A DNA stretch of 64,000 nucleotides, taken from Allium sativum (taxonomy: Eukaryota; Streptophyta; Magnoliopsida; Asparagales; Amaryllidaceae). The DNA is taken from assembly GCA_030737875.1 (NCBI GenBank), contig CM060911.1, positions 99,344,599 to 99,408,598 of the forward strand, given 5' to 3'. The position numbers and the translations under genes were made by a program. Positions 46,591-59,951 of the stretch are shown here, in pieces. The notes under the pieces were generated by a model that saw only the letters and a list, made by a program, of their open reading frames with translations, ran no database searches and had not been told where the DNA came from. Every line of letters begins with the position of its first letter. Positions within the stretch are counted from its first letter, which is position 1.

Positions 46591-48665
46591 ATTCATACTT
46601 GTTTTATATATTCAAAACAAGTTAATATTTTTATTCTATTCGAATTTCAAATTCTATTCTATTTGAATCTTATATATTCAAATCTCAAATTCTATTTTAG
46701 AAAAATATAATTTTCTTTCTAAATCTCAAATATCCTTTTTCATGATATTTTTAAATATCAACATTTAGGCCCCAGTGATATTTAAACACACAAAGCAACC
46801 AGTTATTTATTTTCCTAACACATCATATATGACAATATATATGCAAATAAATAAACAAACAGATAATATATTTTTGAGGAATCCTGTTGGATTCCTCCAA
46901 CCTGTTTTCCTGCATCCACAGACATTAGTCAACATAATACCCATCCTGCTTCGAGGCAGGATATCGCGGTATGAAGGTCATCCACTAATCATAGCGTGGG
47001 ACGTATAGGGTAATCATCCGCTATGGTACCGCGGGCATCCGCTAATGAGACTGCGGGAATCCAACCAATCATTAACCCAATATATATATACCCTAAATAA
47101 CTAATATACATTTTGAAATAATCAGACAGCATTCAAACAAGCACAGGCAATTATTTTTAACAACTGGAAATAATTCTAATTAAATGGTGAGTGAGGTTTA
47201 CTCACCGAATTTCCTATTGCCGAATATCCATCTAATTTCCAAATTGTCCCAACTACGAATTTTCTTGAGTTGATTACCTTGCACCTACGTTTATGTATTT
47301 TAATTTATCGATTAAATTCTATAAACCAAAATAAATTATATTAAGGATTTAATTCTAAAAAATGTATACCTTACTTTGCAACCCATTCGACTAATCCATG
47401 AACAACCTCAACAATCACCGATCAGCTTTGTTGTAAATCAACCCCAACAAAACTGCCATTATTCATTCTGGCATTTCATCGAACGATTGATGTTCATCAC
47501 TGGTGCTTCTTCATTTCAGCATCTGGACCCACACTGACCAACTCCTAACCACCAACCATACCACTTCACCTTTTTGGTCATGTTCAAGTTCGCCTATCAC
47601 CTCACCGTCAGCCCGGACCCCTCCATATTCCCACTTCGAGACAACCACAACACGGTTTCAGCTGCTACAGTATGATGTTGCTCCCCAAATCATACTCCAG
47701 ATCCCATCGATAACATCTCCTTCCAGTAAATCATGATCTGTGACCAACGTCGAACCCTTGTTCATCCTCCTCGCATGCCTACAGGTCACGCACTCCTCAC
47801 ACAACGTTTTAAATCCATCTCTCCAATTCGCGAGTTCTGTCCCCCATCACAGCATCGCGATCTCGAATAGCACTCAAATAGACGACCGGAACTTACCAAC
47901 TCAAAAATCCCTAACTAGCGAAGCTCGCATTCGAGTTACCCCCCTAAATCGTTTTCACCCTACCTGTAAGGGCTTCGACTCCATTGAACACTTAGGGAGG
48001 AACTAATTTGGTTTTAAGAAGCTTGCAATTGAAATTAGTTTGGCAGAACGAAAATAAAAGGAAATAGAAAGGAGATGTCGCGGTTATATCAAGAAGTTTT
48101 GTGGATGGAAGGAAGGCACGGGTGGGGTTTATTTTGTGGAAATGAATCAAGGCACGGCATGTTTTGAATTGTGGTGATGAAAGGGCCAACAATTATATTC
48201 ATTTATTAAATTTAATTTGATTTTTAAATGGTTATCAAATTTAAATCATCACGTTTATTCCGAACTCCTTTCTAAACCCAACAACTGTCAATCCCAGGGT
48301 AATACCCCTATTCCGGACACACTGGGATAGATCACGAAGTCTGATCATCTGGAGAAGATATTAATTTAAATTGATATAATTTAAATTCAAAACAATTTAT
48401 TTCTCCGATAATAAATTAATATTATTATCGTTATAAATTCAAATAAAATTTCCCATTAATTATTTGAACTGTTTTTAATTCAAATTAAAATTTGAATTCA
48501 ACTAAATCCATTTTCGTATTCTGTTATTTTAATATATTCGATATTAAATCGAAATTGATTATTAAACTGAAAATTTAATATAAATATTCATTTAATTTAC
48601 AAAATTAATATTTAAAACCGTATTAAATATTCAAATTTAACCGCTGGAATATCCGGGTCATTACA

Positions 48666-51431
48666 TGAAGAGTTATATTTTATAACATGAAAGTTTATAT
48701 TTTTAATAACAAAGAGATTATATTGTTAGTATAGTAAAAAAAATATATATATATAATAAAAATTCGATTTTTATATATTGAATAACGAAGTAAAAATTCA
48801 ATTTTTTATATATTGAATAGCGAAGTAAAAATTCGATTTTTTATATATTGAATAGCGAAGTAAAAATTCGATTTTTATATATGTAGTGGCTACGGGCAAC
48901 GAAGGTGACAAAAAAGGCGAGAACGGCGAAGATTTCTATAAATGAAGTGTTGTGAAGTTGGGATAGCTTTCGGTGAGAATTTCTCACTCTTCAATTTCTT
49001 TTTTTTAGTTATGTATATATACTAGGATGTAGACAGTGTTTAGTAGCACCCGACACCATCGTCCATAGACCATGGACTTGTTTGTTTGGTTGTGTGGTTG
49101 GTTAGATTATTTGATTGGAATTTGATTGTTTGGTGAAATGGAAATTGATTTGATTGATGTGTGAATGGCGTGAGCCTTCAATAGACCGGGGATAAGGCTA
49201 GGCCTTGTCCCGTTTCTAGTATCGTGATGTTATGCCGCCGAAATTTTCTAAAATAAGTTAGAAAAATAAAAACATCATTTTTATTTTGTAAATGAACTGA
49301 ATAGAAATTCATGTGTTAAAGTAAAATATTTTATACATCGCTTGGGGCGATAAATTGAAGGACATTGATTGGGACGATAAATTTTACACATCGCCCAACT
49401 ACACAAATAAAATCTGTGTTTGATTGTTTGAAAACCCCACGCGGGTATTGGGATAAAATATGGCATACACTAATCCCAATAATTAGTTGTATGTCGATCG
49501 ATGGATCGACAGGCTGTTATAAGCGTTAGATATCTATTTTTGATGCTTATACAGTGTAGTGCACTTTGGATGATGGTTGATTACTTATCGTTGCTATTAT
49601 ATACATGTGTTGTATGGAATCCATAAAGTTAACGCTATATGGTAATTGATTGGGCCTCATTCCAATTTAGAAAATAAAGAATATCATAAAATAAAAGTTC
49701 ATGTGTTGACTGTACTCATCCGTTGAGATTAGTCATGTGTTGAACGGAATATTTTAACAATAAAATTTACATCTTTATCATATATAAAATTAGAAACTAA
49801 TTGAAAAATAGATAAGATGAGTGGTCTCCTGGATATAGATCTGATGTTGGTTTCGGCCTTCGGGGTTAATATTCAGTGAATCGTTCTCTTACTAATTTGC
49901 AATTAGAGTCTAATTTGAAATCAAACGATGGATACCATAATTTTTATAAAATATATTAAATAACAAAGATAGTCACACGTGGACAGTACTCATTCGTTGA
50001 GATTAGTCGTGTGTTGACAAAAATATAGAATCATGTATTGAAAGAAATATAGATTCATTCGTTGAATGGAATAACGAAGTTAGTGAAAAATATAAAGCCG
50101 TGTTGATTAGAGATGCGCCATTTTGACGCGAACGATATTTATATCGATTATATTCATTTTTGAATTTGATTTGAATTGATTTGAATAGAAAAGAAAATGA
50201 ATTCGAATCGAATTAAAATCGATTTGAATTGAAATCAAATAGAAATGAAAGTAAAAAGGATTTATAATAGAAAATTCAATTTTGATTTGAATTTGAAATA
50301 AAGGTTGAAATTGTTTTTGAAACGAATTCAAAACTATTTATAAAATTCGTTTTAAATAGGAATCGACGAAATATATATTATATATATTATATATATAATA
50401 TAATGGCCTGAATAGAACGCGTCGCGCCGCGGCAGTTCGTGAATTTCGACCAATTATTTCTAACGGACATTACGGGAGATCCGACCGTTGGATTCTCCTA
50501 AAACCGGAACCGTTGGGTTCGTATCAAAAAGAGCTTTCTAACGAATATTAGAAATTTGAAATTTAATGGTTGGATTTATGTCCAAATCAAATTTGAAAAA
50601 GGTCGCTGTAAGTGCAGTTCGATGGCCGTTGATGGATATTGACTGTACGGGCCTTGATAAAATTATTAAAAATAGTAATAATTTATGTAAAATCATAAGA
50701 AATGATTTGTGAAGAATTGGGATGAAAAACTCCATATTTGAAAAGGTAAAAATAGATTTTTATCGAAATGAACTAGTTTTGAACTAGAATTATAATTCTA
50801 TTTATTTTTAAAATAAATAAACTGGATTAGAAATGGTTTTGAAAATAACCAGAATTTCAAATAATTATATTGGAATGGATTTGAATCAAAATTGTCTTTG
50901 GATTATTTCGATGTTGGATTTTGTGATGATACAGATATTGTATTGGGAATTTTAAAGATATATATATATCGTTATTTCCAATACGATATTTGTTAGTCAT
51001 AGAATTTGATATTGAATATAAGCCGGTATATTTTCTATTCAGAACCTTGTGTTTAATATCAAATGTGATTTGGGTTTGTCGTGAATGGTGTCTTCATTAA
51101 CACTGTTCTTGAACCCAGTTGAGAAAAGATTAAATCTTTTTATTTAGATTTAATGAAGAATAACAATTAAATAATATTTAATTGGAATTGAATTCGAATT
51201 GATTCTTGGGTTTATCGTGAATGGTGTTTTAAATAACACTCGTTCTTTAACCCGATAATTAATAGAATGTGATTTTGGGTTGTCGTGAACGGTATCTTCA
51301 ATAATACTATTCTTAGACCCAAAGGAGTTAAGAAAATCCAAAAACTAACTGGAGATTAGTTCAGTTGAATGGTTTCTGGGGTATTGATCTGATGTTGGTT
51401 TCGCCTTTGGGGTTAATACTTAGGGAATTGC
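48666..51431 (+). repeat. Giant LTR 'B', second segment
   Basis: Resumes with TGAAG (target-site copy), AT-rich repeats and GGATGTAG then the hairpin region at 49026. It continues through a ~120-bp repeat from 49792 and three GGGTT hairpins (51072-51116, 51208-51253, 51277-51320). It is cut at 51431 inside the second ~120-bp repeat by element D; the rest of B must lie beyond the right edge. ATTGC (51427-51431) would be the left target copy of D. Confidence 0.9.
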
Positions 51432-52311
51432 TGTAACAACCCGGAAAATCTGGGCCAGTTTGAAAATTTTATTTTGGCAATTTTAGCGAATTTTGATTAT
51501 TTAAAATAGATTATTTTAAATAATATCGACGTGAAATCTATTTTGAATATAATTCGAACGTTTATATTATACACGTCGTCGTTAGAATATAAATAATTAT
51601 ATATAATTATAAATAGAATTGAAAATGGCGCGGTAGTTCGATAATTCGATTTCAAACTTCAATTGAATGTACCGGGTGCAAAATAATCCGGATTTTAGTG
51701 AAACCAAAAATAATGGAATCTAATAGTGAATATCTTTCCAACGAATCCGAAAAATTAAGATTTCATATCGGGAATCAAAAGATATGTCCAGTTGAAAATT
51801 CTGAATAGTCGCTATGGAATTCAGGCCCTTAAAAATGGACATTTTGCAAACGACCTCGGATTTCGACGAAACCAGTTTTGTTGGGTCCGGGATGTGAAGT
51901 TATTGCTAGGTTTCAAATTTCATAATTTTTCGAATCAATATGTGAGCGTGGCAAAAGAAAACGCGTTTGACCAGTTTCAGTTGATTTTAATCGACTTGAA
52001 ATTGGCCATTTTTCTAACGGTCTCTGAATTCGACGAAACTAGTTTTGTTAGGACCGTATCGTCAATACGAAGCTAGAAAATATTTTTTTTGGAATTTTTT
52101 AGTTAGTATGTGACCCCGGTAATTAGAAATGTGCGTTTAAAATAATATAGTGATTTAAATGTAAATTCAAAGGAAACATATCGAGACGATCGAATTGGCC
52201 TGCGATACATATCCCATTGTGTTCGGAATGGGGGTAAAACGCTATGGGCGGCAGGCGGTGGACCTCGTTTAGTGGTCATATGTGAAAGTCAACTCTTTAA
52301 TAAATAAATAA

Positions 52312-52349
<38 letters not shown>

Positions 52350-52369
52350 CCCTTCCCTTAAAACCTAGG

Positions 52370-52669
52370 CCCCCCCCCGTTCGTTTATCTCAGAAGGAAA
52401 AAAAAACAAAAAAGAAAAAGAAAACAAAAATCGCGATAACCCCCCCCGTCGCTCCAGCCACCACCGCGCCCAGCGCCCACCGCCGCCACCACTTGCGAGG
52501 CTCCGCCCTTCCCCCCTCTGCCTCCCTCTCTCTCCTCCGCCTCGCAGGAACCACGAATCCCCTCGACGAAGCCGATGGCCCCCCTCCGATCAGATGCCCT
52601 CTCGCCTCCGACCAGCATGGGTCCGCCGCCACCACCTGAGGACGCAGCCCACCCCCTCCTCTAATTACA
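52370..52669 (+). other. GC-rich cassette of D1 (gamma type)
   Basis: C-tract, an A-rich stretch with AAAAAGAAAACAAAAATCGC, then GC-rich CACCGCCGCCACCACTTGCG and further C-rich sequence, ending TAATTACAGTAAGATC. Unlike alpha and beta cassettes. 77- and 81-codon frames on the minus strand are antisense to the LTR and low in complexity. Confidence 0.6.
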
Positions 52670-52729
52670 GTAAGATCTTGATTTTGTTTATATATATAAA
52701 AAAAAAAAAAAAAAAAAAAAGAACTGATT

Positions 52730-53165
52730 TCTGTTTTTATTAAGATTTAAAAACTGTTTTTATTAAGATTTAAAAACTGTTTTTATTAAGTTTTGAAAAC
52801 TGATTTTATTAAAATTTAAAAACTGATTTTATAAAAAGGAATAAAAACTGATTTTATAAAAAGGAATAAAAACTGATTTTATAAAAAAAACTGAATTTGA
52901 AAAATGATTTTTAAAGTATTTAAAAACTGAATGTTATTTTGATTTAAAACTTATTTTTAAAAAAGTATAAACTGATTTATTTTTTTAAAGTATAAACTGA
53001 TTTATTTTTTTAAAGTATAAACTGATTTATTTTTTTTAAAGTATAAACTGATTTATTTTTTTAAAGTATAAACTGATTTATTTTTTTTAAAGTATAAACT
53101 GATTTATTTTTTTAAAGTATAAACTGATTTATTTTTGAAAGAGAAAAACTGATTTTATTTTGAAC
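52730..53165 (+). repeat. ACTGATTTT-type tandem repeats in D1
   Basis: First AAAACTGTTTTTATTAAG units (52730-52900), then about seven units of 26-27 bp with AAAGTATAAACTGATTTATT (52960-53140). Repeated in D2 at about 60330-60740. Confined to the gamma subfamily. Confidence 0.85.
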
Positions 53166-53329
53166 TTTAAAATAGGAAAAAGATTAATCTTTTAGTAGAA
53201 AAAGATTTGAAAGCAAAAGTAGAAATCATATTTTTTTATATGTTGAAAGCGAACGTGAAAACATGATTTTTGTCATATTAAAGAAGTGATTTTTATTATA
53301 TAAACATCATGACAAAAATGAGATTTTTA

Positions 53330-53580
53330 TTCATTTGAATAGCGATATAAAAATTCGATTTTTATATATTGAACTTTGAAATAAAAATATGATTTTTATA
53401 TATTGAACTTTGAAATAAAAATTCGATTTTTATATATTGAACTTCGATATAAAAATTCGATTTTTATATATTGAACTTTGAACTAAAAATTCGATTTTTA
53501 TATATTGAATAGCGAACTAAAAATTTGATTTTTATATATTGAATAACGAAGTAAAAATTCGATTTTTATATATGTAGTAG
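53330..53580 (+). repeat. ~34-bp AAATTCGATTTTTATATATTG repeats in D1
   Basis: About seven units of AAAAATTCGATTTTTATATA followed by TTGAACTTTGAA or TTGAATAGCGAA. Counterparts are in all other LTRs, with differing unit counts; D2 copy at about 60930-61180. Confidence 0.85.
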
Positions 53581-54519
53581 CTACGGACGACGAAGCTGGC
53601 GAAGATGCGAAAACAATGAAGACTTCTGCAAAAGAAGAGTCGAGATGGTTGGATAGCTAAATGTGAGAATTTCTCACCTTTCAATTTATATTTCTAGTTA
53701 TATATATATACTAGGATGCAGACGGTGCTTAGTAGCACCCGACACAATCGTCCACAGACCATGGACTTGTTTGTTTGACTGTTTGGTGATTGATTGCGAT
53801 ATTGGTTTGAATGTGGTTTGTGGTGTGAAAAATCGAATCGATAAATTGGTTAGGATTAGACGTGCGCCGTTATAAGGCGAAGGGGTAAGGCTAGGTTAGA
53901 TCCTTACTCCAAAGTTTGTGGTTTGCATAACGAATGGATTTGATTGATGTGTGAATGGCGTGGGCCTTCACTAGACCGGGGATAAGGCTAGGCCTTGTCC
54001 CGTTTCTAGTATCGTGCCGTTATGCCGCCGAAATTTTCTAAAATAAGTTAGAAAAATAAAAATAGCATTTTATTTAACGAATGAACTGAATAGAAATTCA
54101 TATGTTAAAATAAAATGTGTTATCGTTAAAAATATAATTTTTAACGTGAATGTGAATAAATAAATATTCATTTACAAACCAGACGGTTTGTTTATGTACA
54201 CCTATTTGAATGACGTTGATTGGGTCGATAAATTTTACACATCGCCTAACTGCACAAATAAAATATGTGTTTGATTGTTTGAAACCCCACACGGGTGTTA
54301 GGATGAAATTTGAAGTTCACTCATCCTGATTGATTAAATCTGTCGATCGATTGATTGACAAGCTGCTATAAGCGTTAAATGTCTATATTTGATGCTTATA
54401 CAGTGTAGTGCACTTTGGTTGATGGTTGATTATTCATCGTTGTTGATATATCCATGTGTTGTAGAAAATCCATATAATTAACATTATATGGTAATTGATT
54501 GGGCCTCATTCCAGTTTCG

Positions 54520-55000
54520 AAGAAAAAAAAGAAATATTTGAAATAGAAATATTTGAAATAGAAATATTTGAAATAGAAATATTTGAAATAGAATATTTGA
54601 AAATAGAAATATGTGAAGCCGTGAGGATTAGATTGACGCCATTTTGACGTGAACGATATTTATATCGATTTTATTCATTTTAAAATGAATATTGAAAAGT
54701 GATTTCGAAATCAAATATTTTGAAATAAATTGAATTGAAAACGAATTCAAATTGAATTGAAAACGACTTCGAAATGAATTGAATTGAAAACGAATTCGAA
54801 ATGAATTGAATTGAAAACGAATTCGAAATGAATTGAATTGAAAACGAATTCGAAATGAATTGAATTGAAAACAAATTCGAAATGAATTGAATTGAAAACG
54901 AATTCGAAAGGAATTGAATTGAAAGCGATTTCGAAATGAATTGAATTGAGAACGATTTCGAAATGAATTGAACTGAAAACGAATTCGAATTGAATTGAAA
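54520..55000 (+). repeat. 27-bp and 18-bp minisatellites in D1
   Basis: GAAATATTTGAAATA units (54530-54610), then about nine 27-bp units of GAATTGAATTGAAAACGA plus ATTCGAAAT (54720-55000). The minus strand stays open for 130 codons with a 9-residue repeat; this is a by-product of the unit length. D2 copy at 62120-62602. Confidence 0.88.
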
Positions 55001-57993
55001 GCGAAGTGAAATAAATTCAAATTGAATTGAAATTTGAATTGAATAGAAATGGATTTTAAAACGAATTTATAAAGAAGAATTCAATTTTGATTTGAATTGA
55101 AATGGAAGTTGAAAATGTTTTTGAAACGAATTCAAAACTATTTATATAATTCGTTTTAAATAGAAATCGACGATATATATATTATATATATATTATATAT
55201 AATATAATGGCCTGAATAGAACGCGCCACGCCGCGGCAGTTCGCGAATTTCGACCATTTATTTCAAACGGGCATTACGGGAGATCCGACCGTCGGATTCT
55301 CCTAAAACCGGAACCGTTGGGTTCGTATCGAAAAGAGCTTTCTAATGAATGTTAGAAATTTGAAATCTAACGGTTGGATTTGGAGATATGTCCAAATCAA
55401 ATTCAAAAAAGGTCGCTGTAAGTGCAGTTCGATGGCCATTGATGGAAATCGACTGTACGGGCCTTGATAAAATTATTAAAAATAGCAATAATTTGTGTAA
55501 AATCATAATAAATGATTTAGAAAGAATTGGGATGAAAAACTCCATACTTGAAAAGATAAAAATAAATTTTTATCGAAATGAACTAGTTTTGAACTAGAAT
55601 TATAATCCTATTTATTTTTAAATAAATAAATTGAATTCGAAAAGGGTTTTAAAAATAACCAAAATTTCCAATGATTGCATTGGAGTGGATTTGAATCGAA
55701 ATTGTCTTCGGAATATTTCGATGTTGGAATTCGTGATTATACAGGTGTTGTTATGGAAATTTGAAAGATATATATTGATATCGTTATTTCCAATACGACA
55801 TTTGTTAGTCGTAGAATTCGATATTGAATATAAGCCGATATATTTTCTATTCAGAGCCTTGTATTGAATATCGAATGTGATTTGGGTTTGTCGTGAATGG
55901 TGTCTTCACTAACACTATTCTTGAACCCAGTTGAGAAAAGATTAAATCTTTTTATTTAGATTTAATGAAGTGTACCAATTAAATAATATTTAATTGGAAT
56001 TGAATAGATATTGATTTTTGGGCTTATCGTGAACAGTGTTTTAAATAACACTTGTTCTTTAACCCGATAATTAATGAATGTGATTTTGGGTTTATCGTGA
56101 ACCGTGTTTTAAATGACACTGATTCTTTAACCCAGTTAACGATTAAAACTGAGTGGAGTTTTAATGAATCTTTAATTAGATTGAAAAGATCGAAAATGGA
56201 GTATCACCAGTTTTGCTCCAGGCGATAGTTAAATCTTTAATTAGATTTGAACGTGAAATTTAGAAACTAACTGTCGGTTAGCCAAGCAGAATGGTTTTCT
56301 GGATATTGATCTGATGTTGGTTTCGGCCTTCGGGGTTAATATTTGGGGAATTATTCTCTTGATTAATTTATGGTTAGTGACTAATGAATTGGAATGAGGC
56401 GTATGTTGTGTTTGTGTAACACTTATTTAAAATATACGCGAGTTATTCGGAAAGACCGGGTTTATCCCATTCTGAATAACTGATACGACGATAAGTCGAA
56501 GATGAAGACGATGGTAGAAGACCGGAGGTCTTCACGTCGTTTGGGTGATAACTGATGATCTTGATTGGGCTGTACACCCAAGAAGATGGAAACAGTTAGT
56601 GATCGTCCAGACGTACTTGGAGATCGATGGATATGCGGGGTACTAGGTGCCTCCGGTTTCGTTCAGACCCAGAACGGACTTGTAAATGGACTGTGTGTCT
56701 GACATCGGATTTCATTCTGTGTGACTGATATCGGTTGCATAGGATGGTTTGCCTGTGTGGCATGCTAAGATGCAAATGATCAAGGCTTCTGTTGAAAAGC
56801 AAAGTCTTGTGGTGATGATCAAAGCACGGCCTTTGTGGCGTAGCTTTGTGTAACGTTTACCTCGCGTGTTTCACACCAGGTATGAACCAAAAACGGGAGA
56901 CGGACCTCAGGGAGGACTTGCGTTTCTTTCTAGCTAGAAGTGGCGTCAGTGGTTTTACACGCCCTGACGAGTTTGACTTATGTGGTTGTTGCTGTTGCGA
57001 GGCGCCTCGGTTATATCGGTTTCGGCCGAATGCATTCTGGTCGGCTGACGGACCAGACTTACACCCCATAGGGTGGGGAGACGTATTGTTCAGGCATAAT
57101 AATCCACTCCGTGTGGACCGGCCCTGACGATCCAAGGGGCAGTTGCGGCTGTTCCTGAGGGGCGGGCTAGAGCGTCTCGAATCGGTTGAGGACTATCTTT
57201 TGCCTCGGTTCATAGATGGAAATCCAATTTCCAAATACGTGACATTTGCGGTTTTATTTGTAAACCTATATATGGCGACATAGTGGCATGGGACGCTCAT
57301 GCCGCCTATGATTGATACTTATGATTTGAAGTTGTTTTATGCACTATGCACTTATAATAGTATCAAACGACTTGTTTTAACCGTATCAAGCATTCTTTGG
57401 CTGTTATAAGGGAAAACCCTATCCCCCGGCTTGCGTTTGCATTGTGTGATAGGACCTGGGTCTTATAACAGCTTCATTTTTCTTTATTTAGCATTGCGCT
57501 GTTTGTTTCATGCACTGGTATTCTTGGGAGGAAACCCGTTCCGTGTTATACGGCGTGGTCCCTTGATTTACCTAACTTTAAGAATAAAGAATAATAACTG
57601 TTTTAGTTCTCACACCAGTCACATGACTGACCTGGAGTTTATTGTTTTAACCTAAACTCTGGGTGCCCTTATTTTCGACACGGGCAGCTAGTAGTTTTGG
57701 TTTTGCAGATTTATATTCACAGGATCCTGGTTTACAGCTGGAATGATATCCGGAAAGCTTTGTATCCGTATATCTCTTCTAGTTGTGTATTGTATTATTT
57801 TCCGCTGCTATGTATTTAAATGTAATTTAAATCTCTGATATTTCTGTGTAATATTTATTCGTACTCTGTATATTCTTGTAATCTGATGCATTGTTGTAAT
57901 ATACAATGAAATGTTCTTTTATATGCGTTCTGTTGTGGTTTGTTCTCGAACTATCCGACGCTTTCCTTTACGGGGAAGTTACGGGTCTTCACA

Positions 57994-59034
57994 GTTGGTA
58001 TCAGAGCTTTGGTTTACCAAGCTCAGAGAACAAGACACATTAGAACCATACGAAAGAATTCATCAGATATTGGATTAGTAATATCCAATTAGAATGACTC
58101 GTTAGAGATAGGATCAGTAGTATCCTAGAACGAGTGTGAAGAGTATATTTTTGAAAATGAAAACAAATTTTTGTTTTGAAAATTTAAATCAATTATTCGT
58201 ATTTGATTATCTATTTATATTGATGTGGACAATCCAGTATATATAGATTTTGCATATACGTCTGATCCGCGTGTATTCGAAATTTTAATATACTGGATAG
58301 ATATGGAATCACATTCTAGTCGCCCGAAGATGATTCTGATGATAGTTCGAACATCATCAGAATTGGTATTCGTGTTTCGAAGGTGTGATTTTCTATATAT
58401 TTCCATTAGGCTGGTGTGAGAACCAAAACTTATATATAGCTAGAATTCATTGTTGTGATTTGGCATCAAAACATGATTTTTTGTATATGTATCAAAATTA
58501 TGAATTTAAAACGTTAATCCACTAATTGATTGATGTTTGTGTTGTTTGTTTATTTGTTTGCCAATTTTGAACCATTATGCTTAATCGAATCAAATATTGA
58601 ATTGTATTGAAAATTGGTCGCATCTGCTTGCATATACATATATATCATTGAACAGGTCATAGCAAGGAGGCTAGAGCAGAGAATAAAATTTGTTTGCCCG
58701 ACAAATAGGTACATGTTTACTACATAATTTCCTGTTTTGTTTGGGTGATGATGATTTTGTGAGCCTATTGGCTAGCCGCTTGGCTTTTTCTTTTTCTTTT
58801 TGAGATCTGAAGGACCGGGAACGCTATTTGCAATTTCCCGATGCTCCCGGTGCAGGGGAGGTTATGGCGAAATTTTTCAAAAATTTAGGGTGTTAGCCAA
58901 ATTTTTGAAATTTTGAAAATTCTCAGAAACCAAAGGGTTGGAGAATGAAAGCCAGATCGAACATAGAGCTGAATAATCAAATCACTTTCGACTTTGTTCC
59001 TTTTCGGGGACGAAAAGTTTTAAGTGGGGGAGAT
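57994..59034 (+). mobile_element. Internal domain IntD
   Basis: 1041 bp. PBS TGGTATCAGAGC 57996-58007; polypurine tract 59022-59033. Hairpins at 58069-58089, 58098-58134, the long stem 58232-58298 (perfect 11-bp arms; inner pair ATACG/CGTGT with a wobble) and the palindrome 58333-58363. The short frame here (58225-58419) begins like that of Int2 and IntC but is frame-shifted after the palindrome, so the peptide is not conserved while the hairpins are. Confidence 0.92.
58333..58363 (+). other. Palindromic hairpin of IntD (TTCGAA centre)
   Basis: Perfect 11-bp arms ATTCTGATGAT (58333-58343) and ATCATCAGAAT (58353-58363) around GTTCGAAC (58345-58352), with one bulged A. Third distinct sequence at this site that is still a palindrome. 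Confidence 0.85.
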
Positions 59035-59919
59035 TGTAACAACCCGGAAAATCTGGGCCAGTTTGAAAATTTTATTTTGGCAATTTTAGCGAATTTTGAT
59101 TATTTAAAATAGATTATTTTAAATAATATCGACGTGAAATCTATTTTGAATATAATTCGAACGTTTATATTATACACGTCGTCGTTAGAATATAAATAAT
59201 TATATATAATTATAAATAGAATTGAAAATGGCGCGGTAGTTCGATAATTCGATTTCAAACTTCAATTGAATGTACCGGGTGCAAAATAATCCGGATTTTA
59301 GTGAAACCAAAAATAATGGAATCTAATAGTGAATATCTTTCCAACGAATCCGAAAAATTAAGATTTCATATCGGGAATCAAAAGATATGTCCAGTTGAAA
59401 ATTCTGAATAGTCGCTATGGAATTCAGGCCCTTAAAAATGGACATTTTGCAAACGACCTCGGATTTCGACGAAACCAGTTTTGTTGGGTCCGGGATGTGA
59501 AGTTATTGCTAGGTTTCAAATTTCATAATTTTTCGAATCAATATGTGAGCGTGGCAAAAGAAAACGCGTTTGACCAGTTTCAGTTGATTTTAATCGACTT
59601 GAAATTGGCCATTTTTCTAACGGTCTCTGAATTCGACGAAACTAGTTTTGTTAGGACCGTATCGTCAATACGAAGCTAGAAAATATTTTTTTTGGAATTT
59701 TTTAGTTAGTATGTGACCCCGGTAATTAGAAATGTGCGTTTAAAATAATATAGTGATTTAAATGTAAATTCAAAGGAAACATATCGAGACGATCGAATTG
59801 GCCTGCGATACATATCCCATTGTGTTCGGAATGGGGGTAAAACGCTATGGGCGGCAGGCGGTGGACCTCGTTTAGTGGTCATATGTGAAAGTCAACTCTT
59901 TAATAAATAAATAATAAAT

Positions 59920-59951
<32 letters not shown>

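Larger units (their letters stand above)
29649..48665 (-). mobile_element. Solo-LTR-like element of a related family, split by element C
   Basis: The minus strand starts TGTAATGACCCGG at 48665 and ends GGGTCATTACA at 29649, with 11-bp perfect terminal inverted repeats and TGAAG duplications. Without nested element C it is about 4.83 kb and has only one LTR start and one LTR end, so it behaves as a solo LTR. Its 5' part carries the 65-bp box and a GC-richer cassette. Its 3' part carries the 23-bp block, the GAGTTTA hairpin and GACTGACCCGGAGTTT. Its middle (about 45950-46110) matches the 3' part of the giant-family internal domain, which is odd for an LTR. No PBS or coding frame found. Confidence 0.75.
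44894..48665 (-). repeat. 5' and middle part of the solo-LTR-like element
   Basis: On the minus strand from 48665: LTR start, 65-bp box relative (48280-48336), GC-richer cassette (about 48000-47450, 88- and 77-codon antisense frames of no recognisable product), GGTGAGT...ACTCACC hairpin (47186-47206), AT-rich tandem units, a segment like the giant-family internal 3' end (about 46110-45950), and one GGGTT hairpin (45534-45575). It then continues at 30710 beyond element C. Confidence 0.75.
51432..57993 (+). repeat. Giant LTR 'D1' (gamma subfamily)
   Basis: 6562 bp, TGTAACAACCCGG to ...CGGGTCTTCACA. 65-bp box 52203-52267; poly-A 52317-52341; gamma cassette 52370-52669; a second poly-A near 52700; AT-rich tandem repeats; TGCAG at 53717-53721; an extra segment 53785-53935 absent from other LTRs; the 27-bp minisatellite 54720-55000; three GGGTT hairpins (55884-55928, 56020-56065, 56088-56133); one ~120-bp repeat from 56262. 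The 226 bp between two GTGAAAT copies (G 17409-17641) are deleted at 56253-56259. Confidence 0.93.

Noticed and set aside
47440..48010. Possible host exon in the GC-richer part of the solo-LTR-like element
   Set aside because: Open frames of 77-88 codons run antisense to the element and have no recognisable motif; it occupies the usual cassette position.
54628..55020. 130-codon minus-strand frame (also 62230-62622, and 1507-1893 in F)
   Set aside because: Made by a 27-bp minisatellite whose length is a multiple of three; encodes only a 9-residue repeat.
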